Below are positions 16,197-24,153 of a stretch of DNA of 64,000 nt, piece by piece. Both the position numbers and the translations under genes were made by a program. The first letter of the stretch is position 1. Every line of letters starts with the position of its first letter. The stretch is from Lachnospiraceae bacterium. GTDB taxonomy: Bacteria; Bacillota; Clostridia; Lachnospirales; Lachnospiraceae. Where the stretch lies: assembly GCA_017546025.1 (NCBI GenBank), contig JAFYYS010000005.1, forward strand, positions 1 through 64,000. The letters run 5' to 3'. The notes under the pieces were generated by a model. The model ran no database searches and was not told the DNA's origin. It worked only from the letters and a program-made list of their open reading frames with translations.

Positions 16197-17027
16197 ATGG
16201 ATAGAGACGGAAGCAATGCGGCAATGCGGTTTCTGTACGGAAACCCGGCAGGCCGTGCAATCATCAAGCTGATGCTTGCGGTGAAAGCGCCGAAGGTGAT
16301 GGCCTGGTATTTGCACACGCCCTTTTCGAAGGGAATGATTCGCCGCTACATTCGAAAATACGACATCAGCATGAAGGGGTATCCGCGGATTGGCTACCGC
16401 TCCTTCTCGGATTTCTTCGAGCGCAGAAAGACAAAAAACAGCTTTGATGCGGTGCCGGAGCATTTCATCAGCCCGTGCGACGGTCATCTTTCCGCGTATC
16501 CGATTACAGAGGACAGCTGCTTTGCGATTAAGGGCTCGAGCTACCGGGTGAGCGACCTGGTGGATGATCCGACGCTTGCCGGCCGTTTCGGCGGCGGACA
16601 GGCTTTGGTATTCCGCCTCGCGCCGAATGATTATCACCACTACTGCTTTGTGGACGAAGGCTTTGTTCACAGCCATCATTTTCGGGAAGGGCAGCTTCAC
16701 AGCGTGCAGCCGATTGCGCTTGCCAATGTTCCCGTATTTCGTTTGAACCGTCGTTGCAGAACTCTCCTTGAAACCGTGAATTTCGGTCCGGTCGTTCAGG
16801 TGGAGGTCGGCGCCTTAGCCGTCGGCGGCATCGTCAACGAGCGCGAGAACGAGTCGGTGAAAAAGGGCGAGACGATGGGTCATTTTTCCCTGATGGGATC
16901 TACGATTGTGCTGCTTCTTGAGAAGGGGCGCATGGAACTGCTTCCGGCCGTTAAGGAAGTGCTTGCAACCGGAGCCGAGTGCCCGGTGAAGATGGGCGAA
17001 TGGATCGGCGGGAAGACGGAAGAATAA
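16197..17027 (+). CDS. psd: phosphatidylserine decarboxylase
   Basis: The 276-residue protein converts phosphatidylserine to phosphatidylethanolamine at the membrane. The self-cleavage site GST is at residues 234-236 (LMGSTIVLLL), which makes the pyruvoyl group on Ser235. The catalytic Asp in SPCDGHLS and the His pair in NDYHHY are both present. AAGGAG precedes the ATG. It is a single gene between terminators; no phosphatidylserine synthase gene is next to it. Confidence 0.95.
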   Translation: MDRDGSNAAMRFLYGNPAGRAIIKLMLAVKAPKVMAWYLHTPFSKGMIRRYIRKYDISMKGYPRIGYRSFSDFFERRKTKNSFDAVPEHFISPCDGHLSAYPITEDSCFAIKGSSYRVSDLVDDPTLAGRFGGGQALVFRLAPNDYHHYCFVDEGFVHSHHFREGQLHSVQPIALANVPVFRLNRRCRTLLETVNFGPVVQVEVGALAVGGIVNERENESVKKGETMGHFSLMGSTIVLLLEKGRMELLPAVKEVLATGAECPVKMGEWIGGKTEE

Positions 17028-17036
17028 AGGGATTTC

Positions 17037-17048
17037 GTCGCATTTTCC
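17037..17048 (+). repeat. GTCRCATTTTCC motif copy
   Basis: GTCGCATTTTCC, ten bases after the psd stop. It is one of five exact copies of GTCRCATTTTCC in non-coding sequence of this window (others at 39569, 54797, 59255 and 62687). Confidence 0.6.
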
Positions 17049-17055
17049 AATAAAG

Positions 17056-17088
17056 AAAGGGCATACCCGTGTGGGCATGCCCTTTTTG
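17056..17088 (+). terminator. terminator of psd
   Basis: AAAGGGCAT (17056-17064) pairs with ATGCCCTTT (17077-17085), with an inner CCC/GGG, then TTG. The A-run before it gives some T-tract for the converging minus gene as well. Confidence 0.85.
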
Positions 17089-17102
17089 TGTGGCTTGAAA
17101 TA

Positions 17103-18374
17103 TTACTCGCCGAGTGCCTGCTTCAGGTCTGCAATGAGGTCATCCACGTTCTCGATGCCGACCGAAAGACGGATCAGGTCGGGCGCAACGCCTGCCTCGA
17201 TGAGCTGCTCGTCGGTCAGCTGACGGTGCGTGTGGCTTGCGGGATGCAGCAGACAGGTTCTTGCGTCGGCAACATGCGTTGCAATCGTAGCGAGCTTCAG
17301 CTTATCCATGAAATCGATGGAAGCCTGACGGCCGCCCTTGATGGCAAATGCGATGACGCCGCAGGTTCCCTTCGGGCAGTACTTCTTGGCGAGATCATGA
17401 TACTCATCGCCTTCGAGGTCTGCGTAGTGAACCCATGCAACCTTGTCGTTCTGCTTTAAGAACTTCGCAACGGCAAGGGCGTTGGAGCAATGACGCTCCA
17501 TGCGAAGCGCGAGGCTCTCGAGGCCGAGGTTAATGTAGAAAGCATTCTGCGGAGACTGGATGGAACCGAAGTCTCTCATCAGCTGGCTCGTAGCCTTGGT
17601 GATGTAAGCGGCTTTGCCGAATTTCTTCGTGTAGGTGAGGCCGTGGTAGGACTCATCGGGGGTGGTCAGACCCGGGAAACGCTCTGCGTTTGCTTCCCAG
17701 TCGAAGTTACCGCTGTCGATGATGGCGCCGCCGACGGAAACGCCGTGGCCGTCAATATATTTCGTAGTGGAATGGGTAACGATATCGCAGCCCCACTCAA
17801 TCGGGCGGCAATTTACCGGAGTAGCAAATGTGTTGTCGATGATTAACGGCATGCCGTGCTTGTGAGCAAGTTTTGCGAAACGCTCAATGTCATAAACCTG
17901 AACGGTCGGGTTCGTAATCGTCTCACCGAAGAAGCACTTCGTGTTGGGCTTGATGAGGGCCTCAATCTCCTCGTCGGTCATGGACTGGTTGTAGAAGATG
18001 CACTCGATGCCCATCTTCTTCATCGTCGTTCCGAAGAGGTTGTAGGTACCGCCGTAAATGGTCTCGCTTGCAAGGAAGCTGTCGCCGCATTCGCAGATGT
18101 TGAAAACTGCGAAGAAGTTTGCAGCCTGGCCCGAAGACGTCAGCATTCCGGCAAATCCGCCCTCCATGGCGGTCAGCTTTGCTGCAGCATAATCGTTGGT
18201 CGGATTCTGCAGACGGGTATAGAAATAACCGCTTGCTTCCAGATCGAACAACTTGCCCATGGCATCGCTGGTATCGTATTTGAATGTAGTACTCTGGTAG
18301 ATCGGAACCTGTCTGGGTTCACCCTGACCGGGTTTCCATCCCTCATGGATGGCCTTGGTTTCAATTCGTGACAT
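17103..18374 (-). CDS. metY: O-acetylhomoserine sulfhydrylase
   Basis: This 423-residue PLP enzyme of the Cys/Met metabolism family makes homocysteine from O-acetylhomoserine and sulfide. Visible features are YQSTTFKYD near the N terminus, SSGQAAN, DNTFATP, and the PLP lysine in THSTTKYIDGHG (about residue 204). The C-terminal part contains CLLHPASHTHRQL and LIRLSVGIE. The length and the SHTHRQL segment fit MetY rather than the shorter MetB/MetC. The start ATG at 18374 follows GGGAGGG. I looked for an S-box (SAM-I) riboswitch in the leader and did not find its core. Confidence 0.95.
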   Translation of the reverse strand: MSRIETKAIHEGWKPGQGEPRQVPIYQSTTFKYDTSDAMGKLFDLEASGYFYTRLQNPTNDYAAAKLTAMEGGFAGMLTSSGQAANFFAVFNICECGDSFLASETIYGGTYNLFGTTMKKMGIECIFYNQSMTDEEIEALIKPNTKCFFGETITNPTVQVYDIERFAKLAHKHGMPLIIDNTFATPVNCRPIEWGCDIVTHSTTKYIDGHGVSVGGAIIDSGNFDWEANAERFPGLTTPDESYHGLTYTKKFGKAAYITKATSQLMRDFGSIQSPQNAFYINLGLESLALRMERHCSNALAVAKFLKQNDKVAWVHYADLEGDEYHDLAKKYCPKGTCGVIAFAIKGGRQASIDFMDKLKLATIATHVADARTCLLHPASHTHRQLTDEQLIEAGVAPDLIRLSVGIENVDDLIADLKQALGE

Positions 18375-18406
18375 AGCACACCCTCCCAAAAAATTCGATT
18401 ACAATC

Positions 18407-18435
18407 AATCTATCACAGGCACCCTTAATTTGCAA
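18407..18435 (-). promoter_or_regulatory. promoter of metY
   Basis: On the minus strand, TTGCAA (18435-18430), a 17-base spacer, then TAGATT (18412-18407). The leader is about 30 bases, too short for a riboswitch. Confidence 0.65.
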
Positions 18436-19152
18436 CTGAAAGATTTTTGTTACGAGTTATAGTTGACGGCCGGGCCTGATGCCGAGCGGGATGTGTATAA
18501 CCGAGGAAAACGGCTCTACCCATCCCCTCGGCCGGCCCGGCCTGAGAACAGAGAATCGGTATAAAAATCAGACTGGGGTTGCAAGAGAAATACAGGACTC
18601 GCATACCGTTTGAATGACCGAAATCGGGGGATGCATTCGGAGGGATTTCATTTTTAACGAAACCGGAGAGTTTTTGCTCATTTTTGCGAGCGCAATGACG
18701 GCGGGTTCCCACGAAAACAGAAGATTTGAAATCTCAGTGGGAGAGAAAACGCAGAAAAGCATACCGGATTCAGGATGATTAAGATTTGGTAGGAAGGGGC
18801 GGCGGGCAGAAATCATACGAAAGAAGGGGTTCGGAGAATTTCGTATGTAAAAGACAGATCCGTGGTCCTACCTGATTGCAAGATTTAGAAGAACAGTAGG
18901 AAAAACAAAAAGAAACAAACTGTGAAAAGCCCATGAAATCAGACAATCAGACAATTTCGTGGACGTGAAAACGTACGAAATCATGTGATTTGAAGGTTTC
19001 GTGGGCAAAGAACCTGTCCTGTCGTACGGTGGTTGATAAGTCCGTCTGACGGGGCATGGCGGAGCGAACCCCCCAGAGCTCCGGTTCCGGGAGACTCCCA
19101 TGCCGCGTGACGTAACCAGGCATATAACCGATTATCCTTCCCAAATACAAAA
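18436..19152. other. 717-base stretch without a credible gene, rich in inverted repeats
   Basis: No open frame here has a ribosome site and a plausible protein. Structure is plentiful. GGCCGGGCC (18468-18476) pairs with GGCCCGGCC (18534-18542), enclosing CCGAG.GGGATG / CATCCC.TCGG. GAAATC (18620) pairs with GATTTC (18644). GCTC/GAGC lies at 18676-18691. CATACGAA (18814-18821) pairs with TTCGTATG (18840-18847). CGGGGCATGG..GGAG near 19050 pairs with CTCC.CATGCCG near 19096-19104. GAAATC recurs at 18620, 18728, about 18810, 18935 and 18978, and GCATACCG occurs twice (18601, 18759). It could be one or more structured RNAs or a decayed repeat cluster. Confidence 0.55.
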
Positions 19153-19238
19153 ACCGGTTCCTCCGAGTGACCGGAGAGGCGGTGCCAGCCGATCTGCCTC
19201 GGGTGGGCACTGCCCCTGCCGGTACCGGAGGAACCGGT
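19148..19238 (-). terminator. large branched terminator of the flotillin gene
   Basis: A perfect 13-bp inverted repeat, ACCGGTTCCTCCG (19153-19165) with CGGAGGAACCGGT (19226-19238). On the minus strand the closing arm is followed by TTTTTG, as in a rho-independent terminator. The 60-base loop can itself fold (GGCGGTGCC with GGGCACTGCC, and GAGGC with GCCTC), which is much larger than usual. Confidence 0.8.
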
Positions 19239-19261
19239 AGGGTACTTAGAACGATAACCGC

Positions 19262-20806
19262 TTACTCGGTTACGTCGTTTACGGTTTTGCTGTCGGTAAC
19301 GATGGTCTTGGCGTTCTCAAGACCGGTTACGTTGATGTTGCGGTTAACCTTGGCATCGTAGGATTCGGCGTTGATGATGTTGGTAAGATCAATGCCGGTA
19401 GCCTGCTTCATGGACTCGAAAACCTTGGCCATGACAACCGGTACGTTGCCGGCAACCTGGTCAACACCGTTTGCACCGCCTTCGCCGCCGCCGATAATCG
19501 TAATCTTATCAATCTGCTGCAACGGAGCGGCAACCTGAGCTGCGATCTCGGGAAGAACCTTGATCATCATCTCGGCAACGGCTGCCTTGTTGTACTTCGC
19601 GTAAGCTTCTGCCTTCTTCTCCATGGCCTGTGCTTCTGCAAGACCCTTGGCTTCGATTGCCTTAGCCTCGGCCTCACCTACGGCACGGATACCTTCAGCC
19701 TCCTGCTCCTTAGCGAAGCGGTACGCTTCAGCCTGCGCCTTGCGGGCTTCTGCTTCACGCTGTGCTTCGAACTGCTTGGCTTCTGCATCTCTCTGACGCT
19801 GATAGAGAATCGCGTCGGCTTTCTGCTGTGCTGCGTACTTATCAGCCTCAGCCTGCTTCTTAACCTCTGCTTCAAGGGCACGTTCCTTAACCTGAACGGC
19901 CTTCTCCTGCAGTTCAATCTCGCGTTCCTGACGGGCAATGTTAGCATTTGCCGTCGTGATCTCAATCGTCTTACGCTGTTCCTCTTTCTGGATTTCGTAA
20001 GCCGCGTCGGCCATAGCCTTCTTGGTATCGGCATCCAGCTGGAGTTCGGACTTCTTGATGGCGAGTTCGTTCTGCTTCTTTGCGATTTCGGTCTGCGCCA
20101 GAACAGAAGCATCGTTACTTTCCTTATCTGCATTGGCCTGCGCAACCTTGATGTCTCTTTCGGACTCGGCGCGGGCAATGGCAGCAGCCTTCTTAATCTT
20201 AACGATGTTATCGATACCGAGGTTCTCAATAACTTCGTTGCCGTCTACGAAGTTCTGCACGTTGAAGGAAATGATATCGAGACCCATTGCTGCAAGGTCG
20301 GGCTCGGCATTCTCCTTAACGAGATTGGCGAACTTCTGACGGTCGGAAACCATCTCTTCGAGCTTCATCTTACCGACGATCTCACGGACGTTACCTTCGA
20401 GAACCTCACGTGCTACGGAAGCAACATAATCGGTAGGCTTATTCAGGAAGTTCTCTGCGGCAAGACGCAGGCGGTCGGGAAGATTACTGATCTTAACGTT
20501 AACGGTTGCATCAACGTTGATGTTGATGTAATCAGCGGTAGGAACCGCGTTGCTTGTCTTAACGTCAATCGGAATCAGGCGAAGATTCAGTTTATCGAGA
20601 CGCTGGAAGAACGGGAACCGAAGTGCCGCGCGTCCGATAACGACTTTGGACTTCTTTCTGGCACCGGAAACGATGTATGCCATATCCGGCGGAGCCTTGA
20701 TATAGCTGGCGATCAAGTACAGCACTAAGCAGATTGCCAGGAGACCCACAATGATCATCCAGGGCTCGACATTTTCGAACAGTGCTTCTTCAAGGAAGCT
20801 TAACAT
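19262..20806 (-). CDS. flotillin / SPFH-domain membrane protein
   Basis: The 514-residue protein has one N-terminal membrane segment (about residues 16-38, MIIVGLLAICLVLYLIASYI). An SPFH/band-7 domain follows (about 45-240), then a long Ala/Glu/Lys/Gln-rich coiled coil (about 240-430; repeats such as EAEAKAIEAKGLAEA) and a C-terminal part with EMMIKVLPEIAAQVAAPLQQIDKITIIGG. This is the YqiK/FloT architecture. Flotillins form large assemblies in ordered membrane patches and affect cell-wall synthesis and signalling. The start ATG at 20806 follows GTGAGGG. It has its own promoter and a large terminator. No NfeD-like partner gene is adjacent, which is a little unusual. Confidence 0.93.
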   Translation of the reverse strand: MLSFLEEALFENVEPWMIIVGLLAICLVLYLIASYIKAPPDMAYIVSGARKKSKVVIGRAALRFPFFQRLDKLNLRLIPIDVKTSNAVPTADYININVDATVNVKISNLPDRLRLAAENFLNKPTDYVASVAREVLEGNVREIVGKMKLEEMVSDRQKFANLVKENAEPDLAAMGLDIISFNVQNFVDGNEVIENLGIDNIVKIKKAAAIARAESERDIKVAQANADKESNDASVLAQTEIAKKQNELAIKKSELQLDADTKKAMADAAYEIQKEEQRKTIEITTANANIARQEREIELQEKAVQVKERALEAEVKKQAEADKYAAQQKADAILYQRQRDAEAKQFEAQREAEARKAQAEAYRFAKEQEAEGIRAVGEAEAKAIEAKGLAEAQAMEKKAEAYAKYNKAAVAEMMIKVLPEIAAQVAAPLQQIDKITIIGGGEGGANGVDQVAGNVPVVMAKVFESMKQATGIDLTNIINAESYDAKVNRNINVTGLENAKTIVTDSKTVNDVTE

Positions 20807-20908
20807 AAAACCCTCACTTTCCCGGTTTCGGCCGGTGTGGCGGCGAAACCGAACACATTGTTTTGAGGCCAACACCCCTGCGGACCTTACTGTCCGGCTT
20901 TGACAAAT

Positions 20909-20937
20909 ATTATAGAAAACGGGGAGCGAAAACTCAA
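20909..20937 (-). promoter_or_regulatory. promoter of the flotillin gene
   Basis: On the minus strand, TTGAGT (20937-20932), a 17-base spacer and a perfect TATAAT (20914-20909). The leader is about 95 bases. Confidence 0.83.
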
Positions 20938-21025
20938 GTTAAATGTTTGTTAAATATTTTTTACCTTTGAAGTAAATAAAACTTACGAAGCAAGACGGAT
21001 AAAGGTCGCATTTTTCATAAAACAG

Positions 21026-21054
21026 TTGCTTATCACCGGGAAAAATGCTATCAT
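21026..21054 (+). promoter_or_regulatory. promoter of the PP2C-kinase-adhesin operon
   Basis: TTGCTT (21026-21031), a 17-base spacer ending in TGC, then TATCAT (21049-21054). It lies inside a long imperfect inverted repeat (21030-21047 against 21090-21115). Confidence 0.72.
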
Positions 21055-21141
21055 ATACCATATATAGTCAAAAATAGGGATATTGTATCCATTTTTTCCG
21101 GGAACCTGTTGATAACATCGGTTTTCGGGAGAGGAGAAGGC

Positions 21142-21921
21142 ATGAAATATACCTTTGCAAGCCACACCGACGTAGGCATTCGCAAGAGCACAAACCAGGA
21201 CAGTTTTTGCATCCGGGAAGCAGAGACGGACAAGGGTACCGTTTTCTTCGCGCTTCTTTGCGACGGCATGGGCGGACTTGCTAAAGGCGAGGTGGCCAGT
21301 GCGACGCTGATCCGGGTCTGGAGCGATTGGTTCGAAAAGGATTTGCCGCACATCCTCGCGGGCAACGGAATCCTTGAGGAGATCAAAGCCTCCTGGACGC
21401 GGCTTATGGTCAGTGAGAACTACCGGATCGGCCAGTACGGCATTCAGCATAACTTCAACCTCGGCTCCACATTTACCGGAATCCTGGTACTGGAGGGGGG
21501 CAATTATATCATCGGACATGTCGGCGACACGCGCTGCTACCGCATTACGGACGACGGCGTGACGCAGCTGACGGAGGACCAGACACTCGTTGCCAGAGAG
21601 GTGGAGGCCGGCCGGCTGACGCCCGAGGAGGCAGAGGTCGACCCGAGACGCAGCATTCTGCTTCAGTGCATCGGGGCGTCGTCCTCGGTAACCCCTTCCT
21701 TCTATTTCGGAGAGGTGAAGGCCGGAGAGAACTACATGCTTTGCTGTGACGGCTTCCGACATGTTATTTCCGAAAAGGAATTTTTCGACACGCTTCGTCC
21801 CGGAGCCAACGCGGACGAACAGGCCATGGAGGAACACCTTCGTTCTTTGGTGGAACTCAATAAACAGAGACGCGAGACTGACAACATTTCCGCCGTATTA
21901 ATCGGCGTCAGAGGAGACTGA
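21142..21921 (+). CDS. PP2C-family Ser/Thr protein phosphatase
   Basis: The 259-residue protein shows the bacterial PP2C (PrpC/Stp) motifs: DVGIRKSTNQDS near residue 10, the metal-binding CDGMGG near 40, GHVGDTRCYRI near 125, and TDNISAVLIGV at the end. These enzymes are metal-dependent and remove phosphate from Ser/Thr, usually reversing a kinase encoded next door, as here. The start ATG at 21142 follows GAGGAGAAGG; the open frame begins earlier without a site. It is the first gene of an operon that includes the kinase (2 bases between stop and start). Confidence 0.95.
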   Translation: MKYTFASHTDVGIRKSTNQDSFCIREAETDKGTVFFALLCDGMGGLAKGEVASATLIRVWSDWFEKDLPHILAGNGILEEIKASWTRLMVSENYRIGQYGIQHNFNLGSTFTGILVLEGGNYIIGHVGDTRCYRITDDGVTQLTEDQTLVAREVEAGRLTPEEAEVDPRRSILLQCIGASSSVTPSFYFGEVKAGENYMLCCDGFRHVISEKEFFDTLRPGANADEQAMEEHLRSLVELNKQRRETDNISAVLIGVRGD

Positions 21922-21923
21922 AA

Positions 21924-23621
21924 GTGGCAGAGATCGGGCAGGTAATCAATAATAAATACGAAATCCTGAAGCTCATCGGCAAGGGCGGTATGTCCCGTGT
22001 CTATCTCGCCATGGATATGAATATCCATAAGCCGTGGGCCGTCAAGGAAATCGACAAGACGGTCAGGGACCAGAACAATGAGGTCATCATCCAGAGCGCC
22101 ATCGCGGAAGCCAACCTCATCAAAGAGCTGGACCATAATGCCATTGTCCGGATTGTGGATATTATTGACGAGCCCGACAAGATTTTCATCATCGAAGACT
22201 ACATTGACGGCGAGACGCTGAACGCCCTCATTTTAAGAGAGGGTGCCCAGCCGCAGGAAAAGGTCATAGAATGGGCCATCCAGATCTGCAGCGCCCTTGA
22301 GTACCTGCACACCAGAAAGCCGCCTATCATTTACCGCGATATGAAGCCGGCAAATGTCATGCTGAAGCCGGAAGGCAACGTGAAGATCATCGACTTCGGT
22401 ATCGCAAGAGAATATAAGGAACATAACACCGAGGATACCAAGTGTCTCGGAACGAAGGGCTATGCGGCGCCTGAGCAGTTCGGCGGAAAAGGACAGACCG
22501 ATGCCAGAACCGACGTATACTGTCTCGGCGTTACACTCTACTATCTCGTGACGGGTAAGAACCCGAGCGAGCCGCCCTATGAGATTTACCCGATCCGGTA
22601 CTGGAACCCGAGGCTTTCAAGCGGACTTGAAGCCATCATCTTAAAGTGTACCAGACCGAATCCGGGCGAGCGGTTCCAGTCGTGTGCGGAGTTGAGCTAC
22701 GCTTTGCAGCACTACGAAGAATACACCGCCCAGTACCGCGCCAAGCAGCTCGCCAAGGTGTGGAAGTTCGGCGCAGCCGTTGCGGCGGCCGTCATCTTCC
22801 TTATCGCCGGTTTTGTCGGTCTCGGGAAGAGGCGCGGCAAGATCAATTCCGACTTCGAAATCAACATGAACCAGGCGGTTCGTGCGACGGACGACAAGGA
22901 GAAGCTTTACTATTACGAGAAAGCAATCGACATCAAGCCCGGAGCCGCGGAACCGTATCTCGGCATCATCAAGATGCTGAAGGAAGACATGGTCTTCGAT
23001 GTAGAGGAAGAAACGCAGCTTAAGCGACTGGTCATTCCGAATCAGGAAGCGCTGAAGCGGGAAGGCGATTATGCCGAGCTTGCCTTTGAAATCGGCAAAC
23101 TGTACTGGTATTACTACAGCTACGGCACGGAGAACCAGGCGGACAACACGATGTCCAGAAGAGGCGCCGCAACCGAGTGGTTCAACGACGCGGTTACCTA
23201 TGGCAAGACGGATGACGAATTCTACCTGATGGCAAGCGTCTACCGGGATATCGGCGAATTCAACAGCACGATTGAAATGAAAATCCGCGAGGGCAGCGAC
23301 GGCGGCGCTTATAAGGAACACTGGATCAGCCTTCGTGAGATGGTTTCGAGCATCGATTATTCAACCCCTGAGGTTGTCGAGCTCGAGATTTACAACCAGT
23401 TCATCGATGCTGTCATTGCAAGAATGAAGGGCTTCCGTAACGACGGTGTGTCCTACTCCGAGGTTTCCGCCTTATATGAAAAGGTGGTGGCCGGACTGCA
23501 GGACACGAACCCCATCTCCGAACTGAATGTTGCGAAGAAAGAAGCCATTCTCGCCAAGGTCGAAATGGCAAAGGATATTATCGATACGAACTATAACAAG
23601 GGAGGAACGAAAACGGAATGA
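21924..23621 (+). CDS. membrane Ser/Thr protein kinase
   Basis: The 565-residue protein has a complete kinase domain (about 12-265). It includes the glycine loop IGKGGMSRVYLA, Lys41 in WAVKEI, the catalytic loop YRDMKPANVML (Asp139, with Tyr in place of the usual His), DFG at 157-159 and the activation segment LGTKGYAAPEQF. A basic stretch leads to one TM helix (281-301). The outer part (about 305-565) is mostly helical and TPR-like, not PASTA, so it probably does not sense muropeptides as PrkC does. The start is GTG 21924, with GGAG in the end of the phosphatase gene. The next gene overlaps by 4 bases (ATGA). Confidence 0.94.
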   Translation: MAEIGQVINNKYEILKLIGKGGMSRVYLAMDMNIHKPWAVKEIDKTVRDQNNEVIIQSAIAEANLIKELDHNAIVRIVDIIDEPDKIFIIEDYIDGETLNALILREGAQPQEKVIEWAIQICSALEYLHTRKPPIIYRDMKPANVMLKPEGNVKIIDFGIAREYKEHNTEDTKCLGTKGYAAPEQFGGKGQTDARTDVYCLGVTLYYLVTGKNPSEPPYEIYPIRYWNPRLSSGLEAIILKCTRPNPGERFQSCAELSYALQHYEEYTAQYRAKQLAKVWKFGAAVAAAVIFLIAGFVGLGKRRGKINSDFEINMNQAVRATDDKEKLYYYEKAIDIKPGAAEPYLGIIKMLKEDMVFDVEEETQLKRLVIPNQEALKREGDYAELAFEIGKLYWYYYSYGTENQADNTMSRRGAATEWFNDAVTYGKTDDEFYLMASVYRDIGEFNSTIEMKIREGSDGGAYKEHWISLREMVSSIDYSTPEVVELEIYNQFIDAVIARMKGFRNDGVSYSEVSALYEKVVAGLQDTNPISELNVAKKEAILAKVEMAKDIIDTNYNKGGTKTE

Positions 23622-24136
23622 GCGCAGCGGGTTGGATGGTATTTTCTTTAATCTGCTTCACCCTGGCGGGGTTATTCCTTGCCTTTTCCGTCTTTCTGTT
23701 TATTCGTTATAAGATTCCCCGGGTCATCGGGGATCTGAGCGGTAGGCAGGCGGCGAAGGAGGTAGCCGCCCTGCGTGGAGACAGCGAAGCTCAGAAAACA
23801 GCAAGAACACACTCCGGACATACTTCGGACTTCAAAGCGATGGCGATGGCGCATGAGAATAAGCGTCTTGACCTGAACGACGACGAAGGAGCAGGCCCGA
23901 CGGAGGATTTCGGAATGTCAGGAAAGGCGGAGCTGCTTAGTCCGCCGGCGACAACCGAAGTCCTGAATGCAAGACCGGAACCGGAAAACGGCATCACACA
24001 GGTGCTGAACGAAACCGGCGGTCCCGTGGTTTTCGAACCGGGCGAGAAGCCCCGCTCGACCGAGGACCTTCAGATTATTTCCCATTTTGTCATTACAAGA
24101 AGCGTGACGGTAGTACATACGGAAGAGTATGTATGA
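23618..24136 (+). CDS. small membrane protein of the kinase-adhesin operon
   Basis: This 172-residue protein has one N-terminal TM helix (about 5-30, MVFSLICFTLAGLFLAFSVFLFI) and a hydrophilic remainder rich in Glu, Thr and Pro. Several Thr/Ser sit next to acidic residues (GPTEDFG, ATTEVLN, GITQVLNET, RSTEDLQ), which could be kinase substrates; TTEVL and ITQVL look like a short repeated motif. I do not recognise the family. It overlaps the kinase gene by 4 bases, and the giant surface protein gene starts 17 bases after its stop. A substrate or adaptor role for the kinase is inferred from order only. Confidence 0.8.
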   Translation: MSAAGWMVFSLICFTLAGLFLAFSVFLFIRYKIPRVIGDLSGRQAAKEVAALRGDSEAQKTARTHSGHTSDFKAMAMAHENKRLDLNDDEGAGPTEDFGMSGKAELLSPPATTEVLNARPEPENGITQVLNETGGPVVFEPGEKPRSTEDLQIISHFVITRSVTVVHTEEYV

Positions 24137-24153
24137 GACAGAGGAGGATCGGA

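Noticed and set aside
18375..18500. S-box (SAM-I) riboswitch before metY
   Set aside because: The promoter lies only about 30 bases before the start codon, and the conserved S-box core is not present on the minus strand.
18425..19101. Short minus-strand open frames in the metY-flotillin gap (18425-18712, 18568-18816, 18868-19101)
   Set aside because: No ribosome sites, no recognisable domains, Pro/Ser/Phe-rich translations; the region is better described by its inverted repeats.
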